The notes under the pieces are model-generated. The model saw only the letters and a list, made by a program, of their open reading frames with translations, ran no database searches and was not told the origin of the DNA. Positions 33,001 to 47,500 of a stretch of 64,000 nt of DNA are shown here, in pieces. The translations under genes were made by a program, and so were the position numbers. Source of the stretch: Haematobia irritans (lineage: Eukaryota > Arthropoda > Insecta > Diptera > Muscidae); the NCBI RefSeq assembly GCF_050003625.1, contig NW_027445852.1, forward strand, positions 124,001 to 188,000. The letters are read 5' to 3'. Position 1 is the stretch's first letter. Every line of letters begins with the position of its first letter.

Positions 33001-35992
33001 CATATTTAAGGAGTTATGGCCCAAATAAGTTTTTCATATAAAAATTTCAATTTTTTGAGGATTTTCGTCGAAATTTGGATTTTTTGGGGGTGGTCACGAA
33101 TTGAGGTCATTTTGGCTCTAGGACGCATATTTAAGGAGTTATGGCCAAAATAAGTTTTTCATATAAAAATTTCAATTTTTTGAGGATTGTCATCAAAATT
33201 TTGATTTTTTGGGGATGGTCACGAATTGAGGTCCTTTTGGCTCTAGGACGCATATTTAAGGAGTTATGGCCAAAATAAGTTTTTCATATAAAAATTTCAT
33301 TTTTTTGAGGATTTTCGTCGAAATTTTGATTTTTTGGGGATGGTCACGAATTGAGGTCCTTTTGGCTCTAGGACGCATATTTAAGGAGTTATGGCCAAAA
33401 TAAGTTTTTCATATAAAAATTTCAATTTTTTGAGGATTTTCATCAAAATTTTGATTTTTTGGGGATGGTCACGAATTGAGGTCCTTTTGGCTCTAGGACG
33501 CATATTTAAGGAGTTATGGCCAAAATAAGTTTTTCATATAAAAATTTCAATTTTTTGAGGATTTTCGTCGAAATTTGGATTTTTTGGGGGTGGTCACGAA
33601 TTGAGGTCCTTTTGGCTCTAGGACGCATATTTAAGGAGTTATGGCCAAAATAAGTTTTTTATATAAAAATTTCAATTTTTTGAGGATTTTCATCAAAATT
33701 TTGATTTTTTGGGAGTGATCACGAATTGAGGTCCTTTTGGCTCTAGGACGCATATTTAAGGAGTTATGGCCAAAATAAGTTTTTCATATAAAAATTTCAT
33801 TTTTTTGAGGATTTTCGTCGAAATTTGGATTTTTTGGGGGTGGTCACGAATTGAGGTCATTTTGGCTCTAGGACGCATATTTAAGGAGTTATGGCCAAAA
33901 TAAGTTTTTCATATAAAAATTTCAATTTTTTGAGGATTGTCATCAAAATTTTGATTTTTTGGGAGTGATCACGAATTGAGGTCCTTTTGGCTCTAGGACG
34001 CATATTTAAGGAGTTATGGCCAAAATAAGTTTTTCATATAAAAATTTCATTTTTTTGAGGATTTTCGTCGAAATTTTGATTTTTTGGGGGTGGTCACGAA
34101 TTGAGGTCCTTTTGGCTCTAGGACGCATATTTAAGGAGTTATGGCCAAAATAAGTTTTTCATATAAAAATTTCAATTTTTTGAGGATTTTCGTCGAAATT
34201 TGGATTTTTTGCGGGTGGTCACGAATTGAGGTCCTTTTGGCTCTAGGACGCATATTTAAGGAGTTATGGCCAAAATAAGTTTTTCATATAAAAATTTCAA
34301 TTTTTTTGAGGATTTTCATCAAAATTTTTGATTTTTTGGGAGTGATCACGAATTGAGGTCATTTTGGCTCTAGGACGCATATTTAAGGAGTTATGGCCAA
34401 ACTAAGTTTTTCATATAAAAATTTCAATTTTTTGAGGATTTTCATCAAAATTTTGATTTTTTGGGAGTGATCACGAATTGAGGTCCTTTTGGCTCTAGGA
34501 CGCATATTTAAGGAGTTATGGCCAAAATAAGTTTTTCATATAAAAATTTAAATTTTCTGAGGATTTTCATCAAAATTTTGATTTTTTGGGGATGGTCACG
34601 AATTGAGGCCCTTTGGCTCTAGGACGCATATTTAAGGAGTTATGGCCAAAATAAGTTTTTCATATAAAAATTTCAATTTTTTGAGGATTTTCGTCGAAAT
34701 TTGGATTTTTTGCGGGTGGTCACGAATTGAGGTCCTTTTGGCTCTAGGACGCATATTTAAGGAGTTATGGCCAAAATAAGTTTTTTATATAAAAATTTCA
34801 ATTTTTTGAGGATTTTCATCACGAATTGAGGTCCTTTTGGCTCTAGGACGCATATTTAAGGAGTTATGGCCAAAATAAGTTTTTCATATAAAAATTTCAT
34901 TTTTTTGAGGATTTTCGTCGAAATTTTGATTTTTTGGGAGTGATCACGAATTGAGGTCCTTTTGGCTCTAGGACGCATATTTAAGGAGTTATGGCCAAAA
35001 TAAGTTTTTCATATAAAAATTTCATTTTTTTGAGGATTTTCGTCGAAATTTTGATTTTTTGGGGGTGGTCACGAATTGAGGTCCTTTTGGCTCTAGGAAG
35101 CATATTTAAGGAGTTATGGCCAAAATAAGTTTTTCATATAAAAATTTCAATTTTTTGAGGATTTTCGTCGAAATTTAGATTTTTTGGGGGTGGTCACGAA
35201 TTGAGGTCATTTTGGCTCTAGGACGCATATTTAAGGAGTTATGGCCAAAATAAGTTTTTCATATAAAAATTTCAATTTTTTGAGGATTGTCATCAAAATT
35301 TTGATTTTTTGGGGATGGTCACGAATTGAGGTCCTTTTGGCTCTAGGACGCATATTTAAGGAGTTATGGCCAAAATAAGTTTTTCATATAAAAATTTCAT
35401 TTTTTTGAGGATTTTCGTCGAAATTTTGATTTTTTGGGGATGGTCACGAATTGAGGTCCTTTTGGCTCTAGGACGCATATTTAAGGAGTTATGGCCAAAA
35501 TAAGTTTTTCATATAAAAATTTCATTTTTTTTAGGATTTTCGTCGAAATTTTGATTTTTTGGGGGTGGTCACGAATTGAGGTCCTTTTGGCTCTAGGACG
35601 CATATTTAAGGAGTTATGGCCAAAATAAGTTTTTCATATAAAAATTTCAATTTTTTGAGGATTTTCATCAAAATTTTGATTTTTTGGGGATGGTCACGAA
35701 TTGAGGTCCTTTTGGCTCTAGGACGCATATTTAAGGAGTTATGGTCAAAATAAGTTTTTCATATAAAAATTTCATTTTTTTTAGGATTTTCGTCGAAATT
35801 TTGATTTTTTGGGGGTGGTCACGAATTGAGGTCCTTTTGGCTCTAGGACGCATATTTAAGGAGTTATGGCCAAAATAAGTTTTTCATATAAAAATTTCAA
35901 TTTTTTGAGGATTTTCGTCGAAATTTGGATTTTTTGGGGGTGGTCACGAATTGAGGTCCTTTTGGCTCTAGGACGCATATTTAAGGAGTTAT
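30018..35992 (+). repeat. HOR copy 2, canonical 48-mer (5,975 bp)
   Basis: Matches copy 1 at an exact 5,975-bp offset through all landmarks. A private difference is C at 32839 (GGGCGTGG), where the others have GGGGGTGG. Confidence 0.93.
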
Positions 35993-38900
35993 GGCCAAAA
36001 TAAGTTTTTTATATAAAAATTTCAATTTTTTGAGGATTTTCATCAAAATTTTGATTTTTTGGGAGTGATCACGAATTGAGGTCCTTTTGGCTCTAGGACG
36101 CATATTTAAGGAGTTATGGCCCAAAATAAGTTTTTCATATAAAAATTTCAATTTTTTGAGGATTTTCGTCGAAATTTGGATTTTTTGGGGGTGGTCACGA
36201 ATTGAGGTCCTTTTGGCTCTAGGACGCATATTTAAGGAGTTATGGCCAAAATAAGTTTTTCATATAAAAATTTCAATTTTTTGAGGATTTTCATCAAAAT
36301 TTTGATTTTTTGCGGGTGGTCACGAATTGAGGTCCTTTTGGCTCTAGGACGCATATTTAAGGAGTTATGGCCAAAATAAGTTTTTCATATAAAAATTTCA
36401 ATTTTTTGAGGATTTTCATCAAAATTTTGATTTTGTGGGAGTGATCACGAATTGAGGTCCTTTTGGCTCTAGGACGCATATTTAAGGAGTTATGGCCAAA
36501 ATAAGTTTTTCATATAAAAATTTCAATTTTTTGAGGATTTTCGTCGAAATTTGGATTTTTTGGGGGTGGTCACGAATTGAGGTCATTTTGGCTCTGGGAC
36601 GCATATTTAAGGAGTTATGGCCAAAATAAGTTTTTCATATAAAAATTTCAATTTTTTGAGGATTTTCGTCGAAATTTTGATTTTTTGGGGATGGTCACGA
36701 ATTGAGGTCCTTTTGGCTCTAGGAAGCATATTTAAGGAGTTATGGCCAAAATAAGTTTTTCATATAAAAATTTCAATTTTTTGAGGATTTTCATCAAAAT
36801 TTTGATTTTGTGGGAGTGATCACGAATTGAGGTCCTTTTGGCTCTAGGACGCATATTTAAGGAGTTATGGCCAAAATAAGTTTTTCATATAAAAATTTCA
36901 ATTTTTTGAGGATTTTCGTCGAAATTTGGATTTTTTGGGGGTGGTCACGAATTGAGGTCATTTTGGCTCTGGGACGCATATTTAAGGAGTTATGGCCAAA
37001 ATAAGTTTTTCATATAAAAATTTCAATTTTTTGAGGATTTTCGTCGAAATTTGGATTTTTTGGGGGTGGTCACGAATTGAGGTCCTTTTGGCGCTAGGAC
37101 GCATATTTAAGGAGTTATGGCCAAAATAAGTTTTTCATATAAAAATTTCAATTTTTTGAGGATTTTCATCAAAATTTTGATTTTTTGGGAGTGATCACGA
37201 ATTGAGGTCCTTTTGGCTCTAGGAAGCATATTTAAGGAGTTATGGCCAAAATAAGTTTTTCATATAAAAATTTCAATTTTTTGAGGATTTTCGTCGAAAT
37301 TTGGATTTTTTGGGGATGGTCACGAATTGAGGTCCTTTTGGCTCTAGGAAGCATATTTAAGGAGTTATGGCCAAAATAAGTTTTTCATATAAAAATTTCA
37401 ATTTTTTGAGGATTTTCGTCGAAATTTTGATTTTTTGGGGATGGTCACGAATTGAGGTCCTTTGGCTCTAGGAAGCATATTTAAGGAGTTATGGCCAAAA
37501 TAAGTTTTTCATATAAAAATTTCAATTTTTTGAGGATTTTCATCAAAATTTTGATTTTTTGGGAGTGATCACGAATTGAGGTCCTTTTGGCTCTAGGACG
37601 CATATTTAAGGAGTTATGGCCAAAATAAGTTTTTCATATAAAAATTTCATTTTTTTGAGGATTTTCGTCGAAATTTTGATTTTTTGGGGGTGGTCACGAA
37701 TTGAGGTCCTTTTGGCTCTAGGACGCATATTTAAGGAGTTATGGCCAAAATAAGTTTTTCATATAAAAATTTCAATTTTTTGAGGATTTTCATCAAAATT
37801 TTGATTTTTTGGGGGTGGTCACGAATTGAGGTCCTTTTGTCTCTAGGACGCATATTTAAGGAGTTATGGCCAAAATAAGTTTTTCATATAAACATTTTAT
37901 TTTTTTGAGGATTTTCGTCGAAATTTTGATTTTTTGGGGGTGGTCACGAATTGAGGTCCTTTTGGCTCTAGGACGCATATTTAAGGAGTTATGGCCAAAA
38001 TAAGTTTTTCATATAAAAATTTCATTTTTTTGAGGATTTTCGTCGAAATTTTGATTTTTTGGGGGTGGTCACGAATTGAGGTCCTTTTGGCTCTAGGACG
38101 CATATTTAAGGAGTTATGGCCAAAATAAGTTTCTCATATAAAAATTTCTATTTTTTGAGGATTTTCGTCGAAATTTGGATTTTTTGGGGGTGGTCACGAA
38201 TTGAGGTCCTTTTGGCTCTAGGACGCATATTTAAGGAGTTATGGCCAAAATAAGTTTTTCATATAAAAATTTCAATTTTTTGAGGATTTTCATCAAAATT
38301 TTGATTTTTTGGGAGTGATCACGAATTGAGGTCCTTTTGGCTCTAGGACGCATATTTAAGGAGTTATGGCCAAAATAAGTTTTTCATATAAAAATTTCAT
38401 TTTTTTGAGGATTTTCGTCGAAATTTTGATTTTTTGGGGGTGGTCACGAATTGAGGCCCTTTTGGCTCTATGACGCATATTTAAGGAGTTATGGCCAAAA
38501 TAAGTTTTTCATATAAAAATTTCAATTTTTTGAGGATTTTCATCAAAATTTTGATTTTTTGGGGATGGTCACGAATTGAGGTCCTTTTGGCTCTAGGACG
38601 CATATTTAAGGAGTTATGGCCAAAATAAGTTTTTCATATAAAAATTTCAATTTTTTGAGGATTTTCGTCGAAATTTGGATTTTTTGGGGGTGGTCACGAA
38701 TTGAGGTCATTTTGGCTCTAGGACGCATATTTAAGGAGTTATGGCCAAAATAAGTTTTTCATATAAAAATTTCAATTTTTTGAGGATTGTCATCAAAATT
38801 TTGATTTTTTGGGGATGGTCACGAATTGAGGTCCTTTTGGCTCTAGGACGCATATTTAAGGAGTTATGGCCAAAATAAGTTTTTCATATAAAAATTTCAT

Positions 38901-41592
38901 TTTTTTGAGGATTTTCGTCGAAATTTTGATTTTTTGGGGATGGTCACGAATTGAGGTCCTTTTGGCTCTAGGACGCATATTTAAGGAGTTATGGCCAAAA
39001 TAAGTTTTTCATATAAAAATTTCAATTTTTTGAGGATTTTCATCAAAATTTTGATTTTTTGGGGATGGTCACGAATTGAGGTCCTTTTGGCTCTAGGACG
39101 CATATTTAAGGAGTTATGGCCAAAATAAGTTTTTCATATAAAAATTTCAATTTTTTGAGGATTTTCGTCGAAATTTGGATTTTTTGGGGGTGGTCACGAA
39201 TTGAGGTCCTTTTGGCTCTAGGACGCATATTTAAGGAGTTATGGCCAAAATAAGTTTTTTATATAAAAATTTCAATTTTTTGAGGATTTTCATCAAAATT
39301 TTGATTTTTTGGGAGTGATCACGAATTGAGGTCCTTTTGGCTCTAGGACGCATATTTAAGGAGTTATGGCCAAAATAAGTTTTTCATATAAAAATTTCAT
39401 TTTTTTGAGGATTTTCGTCGAAATTTGGATTTTTTGGGGGTGGTCACGAATTGAGGTCATTTTGGCTCTAGGACGCATATTTAAGGAGTTATGGCCAAAA
39501 TAAGTTTTTCATATAAAAATTTCAATTTTTTGAGGATTGTCATCAAAATTTTGATTTTTTGGGAGTGATCACGAATTGAGGTCCTTTTGGCTCTAGGACG
39601 CATATTTAAGGAGTTATGGCCAAAATAAGTTTTTCATATAAAAATTTCATTTTTTTGAGGATTTTCGTCGAAATTTTGATTTTTTGGGGGTGGTCACGAA
39701 TTGAGGTCCTTTTGGCTCTAGGACGCATATTTAAGGAGTTATGGCCAAAATAAGTTTTTCATATAAAAATTTCAATTTTTTGAGGATTTTCGTCGAAATT
39801 TGGATTTTTTGCGGGTGGTCACGAATTGAGGTCCTTTTGGCTCTAGGACGCATATTTAAGGAGTTATGGCCAAAATAAGTTTTTCATATAAAAATTTCAA
39901 TTTTTTTGAGGATTTTCATCAAAATTTTTGATTTTTTGGGAGTGATCACGAATTGAGGTCATTTTGGCTCTAGGACGCATATTTAAGGAGTTATGGCCAA
40001 ACTAAGTTTTTCATATAAAAATTTCAATTTTTTGAGGATTTTCATCAAAATTTTGATTTTTTGGGAGTGATCACGAATTGAGGTCCTTTTGGCTCTAGGA
40101 CGCATATTTAAGGAGTTATGGCCAAAATAAGTTTTTCATATAAAAATTTAAATTTTCTGAGGATTTTCATCAAAATTTTGATTTTTTGGGGATGGTCACG
40201 AATTGAGGCCCTTTGGCTCTAGGACGCATATTTAAGGAGTTATGGCCAAAATAAGTTTTTCATATAAAAATTTCAATTTTTTGAGGATTTTCGTCGAAAT
40301 TTGGATTTTTTGCGGGTGGTCACGAATTGAGGTCCTTTTGGCTCTAGGACGCATATTTAAGGAGTTATGGCCAAAATAAGTTTTTTATATAAAAATTTCA
40401 ATTTTTTGAGGATTTTCATCACGAATTGAGGTCCTTTTGGCTCTAGGACGCATATTTAAGGAGTTATGGCCAAAATAAGTTTTTCATATAAAAATTTCAT
40501 TTTTTTGAGGATTTTCGTCGAAATTTTGATTTTTTGGGAGTGATCACGAATTGAGGTCCTTTTGGCTCTAGGACGCATATTTAAGGAGTTATGGCCAAAA
40601 TAAGTTTTTCATATAAAAATTTCATTTTTTTGAGGATTTTCGTCGAAATTTTGATTTTTTGGGGGTGGTCACGAATTGAGGTCCTTTTGGCTCTAGGAAG
40701 CATATTTAAGGAGTTATGGCCAAAATAAGTTTTTCATATAAAAATTTCAATTTTTTGAGGATTTTCGTCGAAATTTAGATTTTTTGGGGGTGGTCACGAA
40801 TTGAGGTCATTTTGGCTCTAGGACGCATATTTAAGGAGTTATGGCCAAAATAAGTTTTTCATATAAAAATTTCAATTTTTTGAGGATTGTCATCAAAATT
40901 TTGATTTTTTGGGGATGGTCACGAATTGAGGTCCTTTTGGCTCTAGGACGCATATTTAAGGAGTTATGGCCAAAATAAGTTTTTCATATAAAAATTTCAT
41001 TTTTTTGAGGATTTTCGTCGAAATTTTGATTTTTTGGGGATGGTCACGAATTGAGGTCCTTTTGGCTCTAGGACGCATATTTAAGGAGTTATGGCCAAAA
41101 TAAGTTTTTCATATAAAAATTTCATTTTTTTTAGGATTTTCGTCGAAATTTTGATTTTTTGGGGGTGGTCACGAATTGAGGTCCTTTTGGCTCTAGGACG
41201 CATATTTAAGGAGTTATGGCCAAAATAAGTTTTTCATATAAAAATTTCAATTTTTTGAGGATTTTCATCAAAATTTTGATTTTTTGGGGATGGTCACGAA
41301 TTGAGGTCCTTTTGGCTCTAGGACGCATATTTAAGGAGTTATGGTCAAAATAAGTTTTTCATATAAAAATTTCATTTTTTTTAGGATTTTCGTCGAAATT
41401 TTGATTTTTTGGGGGTGGTCACGAATTGAGGTCCTTTTGGCTCTAGGACGCATATTTAAGGAGTTATGGCCAAAATAAGTTTTTCATATAAAAATTTCAA
41501 TTTTTTGAGGATTTTCGTCGAAATTTGGATTTTTTGGGGGTGGTCACGAATTGAGGTCCTTTTGGCTCTAGGACGCATATTTAAGGAGTTAT
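35993..41592 (+). repeat. HOR copy 3, lacks three monomers (m6-m8), 5,600 bp
   Basis: Matches the canonical unit except that m5 (36494-36618) is followed directly by an m9-type monomer at 36619. The loss is exactly 375 bp, or three monomers, all inside the six-monomer sub-duplication. A private A at 38622 gives GGCCAAAATAAG where the other copies have GGCCCAAATAAG. Confidence 0.92.
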
Positions 41593-44500
41593 GGCCAAAA
41601 TAAGTTTTTTATATAAAAATTTCAATTTTTTGAGGATTTTCATCAAAATTTTGATTTTTTGGGAGTGATCACGAATTGAGGTCCTTTTGGCTCTAGGACG
41701 CATATTTAAGGAGTTATGGCCCAAAATAAGTTTTTCATATAAAAATTTCAATTTTTTGAGGATTTTCGTCGAAATTTGGATTTTTTGGGGGTGGTCACGA
41801 ATTGAGGTCCTTTTGGCTCTAGGACGCATATTTAAGGAGTTATGGCCAAAATAAGTTTTTCATATAAAAATTTCAATTTTTTGAGGATTTTCATCAAAAT
41901 TTTGATTTTTTGCGGGTGGTCACGAATTGAGGTCCTTTTGGCTCTAGGACGCATATTTAAGGAGTTATGGCCAAAATAAGTTTTTCATATAAAAATTTCA
42001 ATTTTTTGAGGATTTTCATCAAAATTTTGATTTTGTGGGAGTGATCACGAATTGAGGTCCTTTTGGCTCTAGGACGCATATTTAAGGAGTTATGGCCAAA
42101 ATAAGTTTTTCATATAAAAATTTCAATTTTTTTGAGGATTTTCGTCGAAATTTGGATTTTTTGGGGGTGGTCACGAATTGAGGTCATTTTGGCTCTGGGA
42201 CGCATATTTAAGGAGTTATGGCCAAAATAAGTTTTTCATATAAAAATTTCAATTTTTTGAGGATTTTCGTCGAAATTTGGATTTTTTGGGGGTGGTCACG
42301 AATTGAGGTCCTTTTGGCGCTAGGACGCATATTTAAGGAGTTATGGCCAAAATAAGTTTTTCATATAAAAATTTCAATTTTTTGAGGATTTTCATCAAAA
42401 TTTTGATTTTTTGGGAGTGATCACGAATTGAGGTCCTTTTGGCTCTAGGAAGCATATTTAAGGAGTTATGGCCAAAATAAGTTTTTCATATAAAAATTTC
42501 AATTTTTTGAGGATTTTCGTCGAAATTTGGATTTTTTGGGGATGGTCACGAATTGAGGTCCTTTTGGCTCTAGGAAGCATATTTAAGGAGTTATGGCCAA
42601 AATAAGTTTTTCATATAAAAATTTCAATTTTTTGAGGATTTTCGTCGAAATTTTGATTTTTTGGGGATGGTCACGAATTGAGGTCCTTTTGGCTCTAGGA
42701 AGCATATTTAAGGAGTTATGGCCAAAATAAGTTTTTCATATAAAAATTTCAATTTTTTGAGGATTTTCATCAAAATTTTGATTTTGTGGGAGTGATCACG
42801 AATTGAGGTCCTTTTGGCTCTAGGACGCATATTTAAGGAGTTATGGCCAAAATAAGTTTTTCATATAAAAATTTCAATTTTTTGAGGATTTTCGTCGAAA
42901 TTTGGATTTTTTGGGGGTGGTCACGAATTGAGGTCATTTTGGCTCTGGGACGCATATTTAAGGAGTTATGGCCAAAATAAGTTTTTCATATAAAAATTTC
43001 AATTTTTTGAGGATTTTCGTCGAAATTTGGATTTTTTGGGGGTGGTCACGAATTGAGGTCCTTTTGGCGCTAGGACGCATATTTAAGGAGTTATGGCCAA
43101 AATAAGTTTTTCATATAAAAATTTCAATTTTTTGAGGATTTTCATCAAAATTTTGATTTTTTGGGAGTGATCACGAATTGAGGTCCTTTTGGCTCTAGGA
43201 AGCATATTTAAGGAGTTATGGCCAAAATAAGTTTTTCATATAAAAATTTCAATTTTTTGAGGATTTTCGTCGAAATTTGGATTTTTTGGGGATGGTCACG
43301 AATTGAGGTCCTTTTGGCTCTAGGAAGCATATTTAAGGAGTTATGGCCAAAATAAGTTTTTCATATAAAAATTTCAATTTTTTGAGGATTTTCGTCGAAA
43401 TTTTGATTTTTTGGGGATGGTCACGAATTGAGGTCCTTTGGCTCTAGGAAGCATATTTAAGGAGTTATGGCCAAAATAAGTTTTTCATATAAAAATTTCA
43501 ATTTTTTGAGGATTTTCATCAAAATTTTGATTTTTTGGGAGTGATCACGAATTGAGGTCCTTTTGGCTCTAGGACGCATATTTAAGGAGTTATGGCCAAA
43601 ATAAGTTTTTCATATAAAAATTTCATTTTTTTGAGGATTTTCGTCGAAATTTTGATTTTTTGGGGGTGGTCACGAATTGAGGTCCTTTTGGCTCTAGGAC
43701 GCATATTTAAGGAGTTATGGCCAAAATAAGTTTTTCATATAAAAATTTCAATTTTTTGAGGATTTTCATCAAAATTTTGATTTTTTGGGGGTGGTCACGA
43801 ATTGAGGTCCTTTTGTCTCTAGGACGCATATTTAAGGAGTTATGGCCAAAATAAGTTTTTCATATAAACATTTTATTTTTTTGAGGATTTTCGTCGAAAT
43901 TTTGATTTTTTGGGGGTGGTCACGAATTGAGGTCCTTTTGGCTCTAGGACGCATATTTAAGGAGTTATGGCCAAAATAAGTTTTTCATATAAAAATTTCA
44001 TTTTTTTGAGGATTTTCGTCGAAATTTTGATTTTTTGGGGGTGGTCACGAATTGAGGTCCTTTTGGCTCTAGGACGCATATTTAAGGAGTTATGGCCAAA
44101 ATAAGTTTCTCATATAAAAATTTCTATTTTTTGAGGATTTTCGTCGAAATTTGGATTTTTTGGGGGTGGTCACGAATTGAGGTCCTTTTGGCTCTAGGAC
44201 GCATATTTAAGGAGTTATGGCCAAAATAAGTTTTTCATATAAAAATTTCAATTTTTTGAGGATTTTCATCAAAATTTTGATTTTTTGGGAGTGATCACGA
44301 ATTGAGGTCCTTTTGGCTCTAGGACGCATATTTAAGGAGTTATGGCCAAAATAAGTTTTTCATATAAAAATTTCATTTTTTTGAGGATTTTCGTCGAAAT
44401 TTTGATTTTTTGGGGGTGGTCACGAATTGAGGCCCTTTTGGCTCTATGACGCATATTTAAGGAGTTATGGCCAAAATAAGTTTTTCATATAAAAATTTCA

Positions 44501-47500
44501 ATTTTTTGAGGATTTTCATCAAAATTTTGATTTTTTGGGGATGGTCACGAATTGAGGTCCTTTTGGCTCTAGGACGCATATTTAAGGAGTTATGGCCCAA
44601 ATAAGTTTTTCATATAAAAATTTCAATTTTTTGAGGATTTTCGTCGAAATTTGGATTTTTTGGGGGTGGTCACGAATTGAGGTCATTTTGGCTCTAGGAC
44701 GCATATTTAAGGAGTTATGGCCAAAATAAGTTTTTCATATAAAAATTTCAATTTTTTGAGGATTGTCATCAAAATTTTGATTTTTTGGGGATGGTCACGA
44801 ATTGAGGTCCTTTTGGCTCTAGGACGCATATTTAAGGAGTTATGGCCAAAATAAGTTTTTCATATAAAAATTTCATTTTTTTGAGGATTTTCGTCGAAAT
44901 TTTGATTTTTTGGGGATGGTCACGAATTGAGGTCCTTTTGGCTCTAGGACGCATATTTAAGGAGTTATGGCCAAAATAAGTTTTTCATATAAAAATTTCA
45001 ATTTTTTGAGGATTTTCATCAAAATTTTGATTTTTTGGGGATGGTCACGAATTGAGGTCCTTTTGGCTCTAGGACGCATATTTAAGGAGTTATGGCCAAA
45101 ATAAGTTTTTCATATAAAAATTTCAATTTTTTGAGGATTTTCGTCGAAATTTGGATTTTTTGGGGGTGGTCACGAATTGAGGTCCTTTTGGCTCTAGGAC
45201 GCATATTTAAGGAGTTATGGCCAAAATAAGTTTTTTATATAAAAATTTCAATTTTTTGAGGATTTTCATCAAAATTTTGATTTTTTGGGAGTGATCACGA
45301 ATTGAGGTCCTTTTGGCTCTAGGACGCATATTTAAGGAGTTATGGCCAAAATAAGTTTTTCATATAAAAATTTCATTTTTTTGAGGATTTTCGTCGAAAT
45401 TTGGATTTTTTGGGGGTGGTCACGAATTGAGGTCATTTTGGCTCTAGGACGCATATTTAAGGAGTTATGGCCAAAATAAGTTTTTCATATAAAAATTTCA
45501 ATTTTTTGAGGATTGTCATCAAAATTTTGATTTTTTGGGAGTGATCACGAATTGAGGTCCTTTTGGCTCTAGGACGCATATTTAAGGAGTTATGGCCAAA
45601 ATAAGTTTTTCATATAAAAATTTCATTTTTTTGAGGATTTTCGTCGAAATTTTGATTTTTTGGGGGTGGTCACGAATTGAGGTCCTTTTGGCTCTAGGAC
45701 GCATATTTAAGGAGTTATGGCCAAAATAAGTTTTTCATATAAAAATTTCAATTTTTTGAGGATTTTCGTCGAAATTTGGATTTTTTGCGGGTGGTCACGA
45801 ATTGAGGTCCTTTTGGCTCTAGGACGCATATTTAAGGAGTTATGGCCAAAATAAGTTTTTCATATAAAAATTTCAATTTTTTTGAGGATTTTCATCAAAA
45901 TTTTTGATTTTTTGGGAGTGATCACGAATTGAGGTCCTTTTGGCTCTAGGACGCATATTTAAGGAGTTATGGCCAAAATAAGTTTTTCATATAAAAATTT
46001 CAATTTTTTGAGGATTTTCATCAAAATTTTGATTTTTTGCGGGTGGTCACGAATTGAGGTCCTTTTGGCTCTAGGACGCATATTTAAGGAGTTATGGCCA
46101 AAATAAGTTTTTCATATAAAAATTTCAATTTTTTGAGGATTTTCATCAAAATTTTGATTTTGTGGGAGTGATCACGAATTGAGGTCCTTTTGGCTCTAGG
46201 ACGCATATTTAAGGAGTTATGGCCAAAATAAGTTTTTCATATAAAAATTTCAATTTTTTTGAGGATTTTCGTCGAAATTTGGATTTTTTGGGGGTGGTCA
46301 CGAATTGAGGTCATTTTGGCTCTGGGACGCATATTTAAGGAGTTATGGCCAAAATAAGTTTTTCATATAAAAATTTCAATTTTTTGAGGATTTTCGTCGA
46401 AATTTGGATTTTTTGGGGGTGGTCACGAATTGAGGTCCTTTTGGCGCTAGGACGCATATTTAAGGAGTTATGGCCAAAATAAGTTTTTCATATAAAAATT
46501 TCAATTTTTTGAGGATTTTCATCAAAATTTTGATTTTTTGGGAGTGATCACGAATTGAGGTCCTTTTGGCTCTAGGAAGCATATTTAAGGAGTTATGGCC
46601 AAAATAAGTTTTTCATATAAAAATTTCAATTTTTTGAGGATTTTCGTCGAAATTTGGATTTTTTGGGGATGGTCACGAATTGAGGTCCTTTTGGCTCTAG
46701 GAAGCATATTTAAGGAGTTATGGCCAAAATAAGTTTTTCATATAAAAATTTCAATTTTTTGAGGATTTTCGTCGAAATTTTGATTTTTTGGGGATGGTCA
46801 CGAATTGAGGTCCTTTTGGCTCTAGGAAGCATATTTAAGGAGTTATGGCCAAAATAAGTTTTTCATATAAAAATTTCAATTTTTTGAGGATTTTCATCAA
46901 AATTTTGATTTTGTGGGAGTGATCACGAATTGAGGTCCTTTTGGCTCTAGGACGCATATTTAAGGAGTTATGGCCAAAATAAGTTTTTCATATAAAAATT
47001 TCAATTTTTTGAGGATTTTCGTCGAAATTTGGATTTTTTGGGGGTGGTCACGAATTGAGGTCATTTTGGCTCTGGGACGCATATTTAAGGAGTTATGGCC
47101 AAAATAAGTTTTTCATATAAAAATTTCAATTTTTTGAGGATTTTCGTCGAAATTTGGATTTTTTGGGGGTGGTCACGAATTGAGGTCCTTTTGGCGCTAG
47201 GACGCATATTTAAGGAGTTATGGCCAAAATAAGTTTTTCATATAAAAATTTCAATTTTTTGAGGATTTTCATCAAAATTTTGATTTTTTGGGAGTGATCA
47301 CGAATTGAGGTCCTTTTGGCTCTAGGAAGCATATTTAAGGAGTTATGGCCAAAATAAGTTTTTCATATAAAAATTTCAATTTTTTGAGGATTTTCGTCGA
47401 AATTTGGATTTTTTGGGGATGGTCACGAATTGAGGTCCTTTTGGCTCTAGGAAGCATATTTAAGGAGTTATGGCCAAAATAAGTTTTTCATATAAAAATT

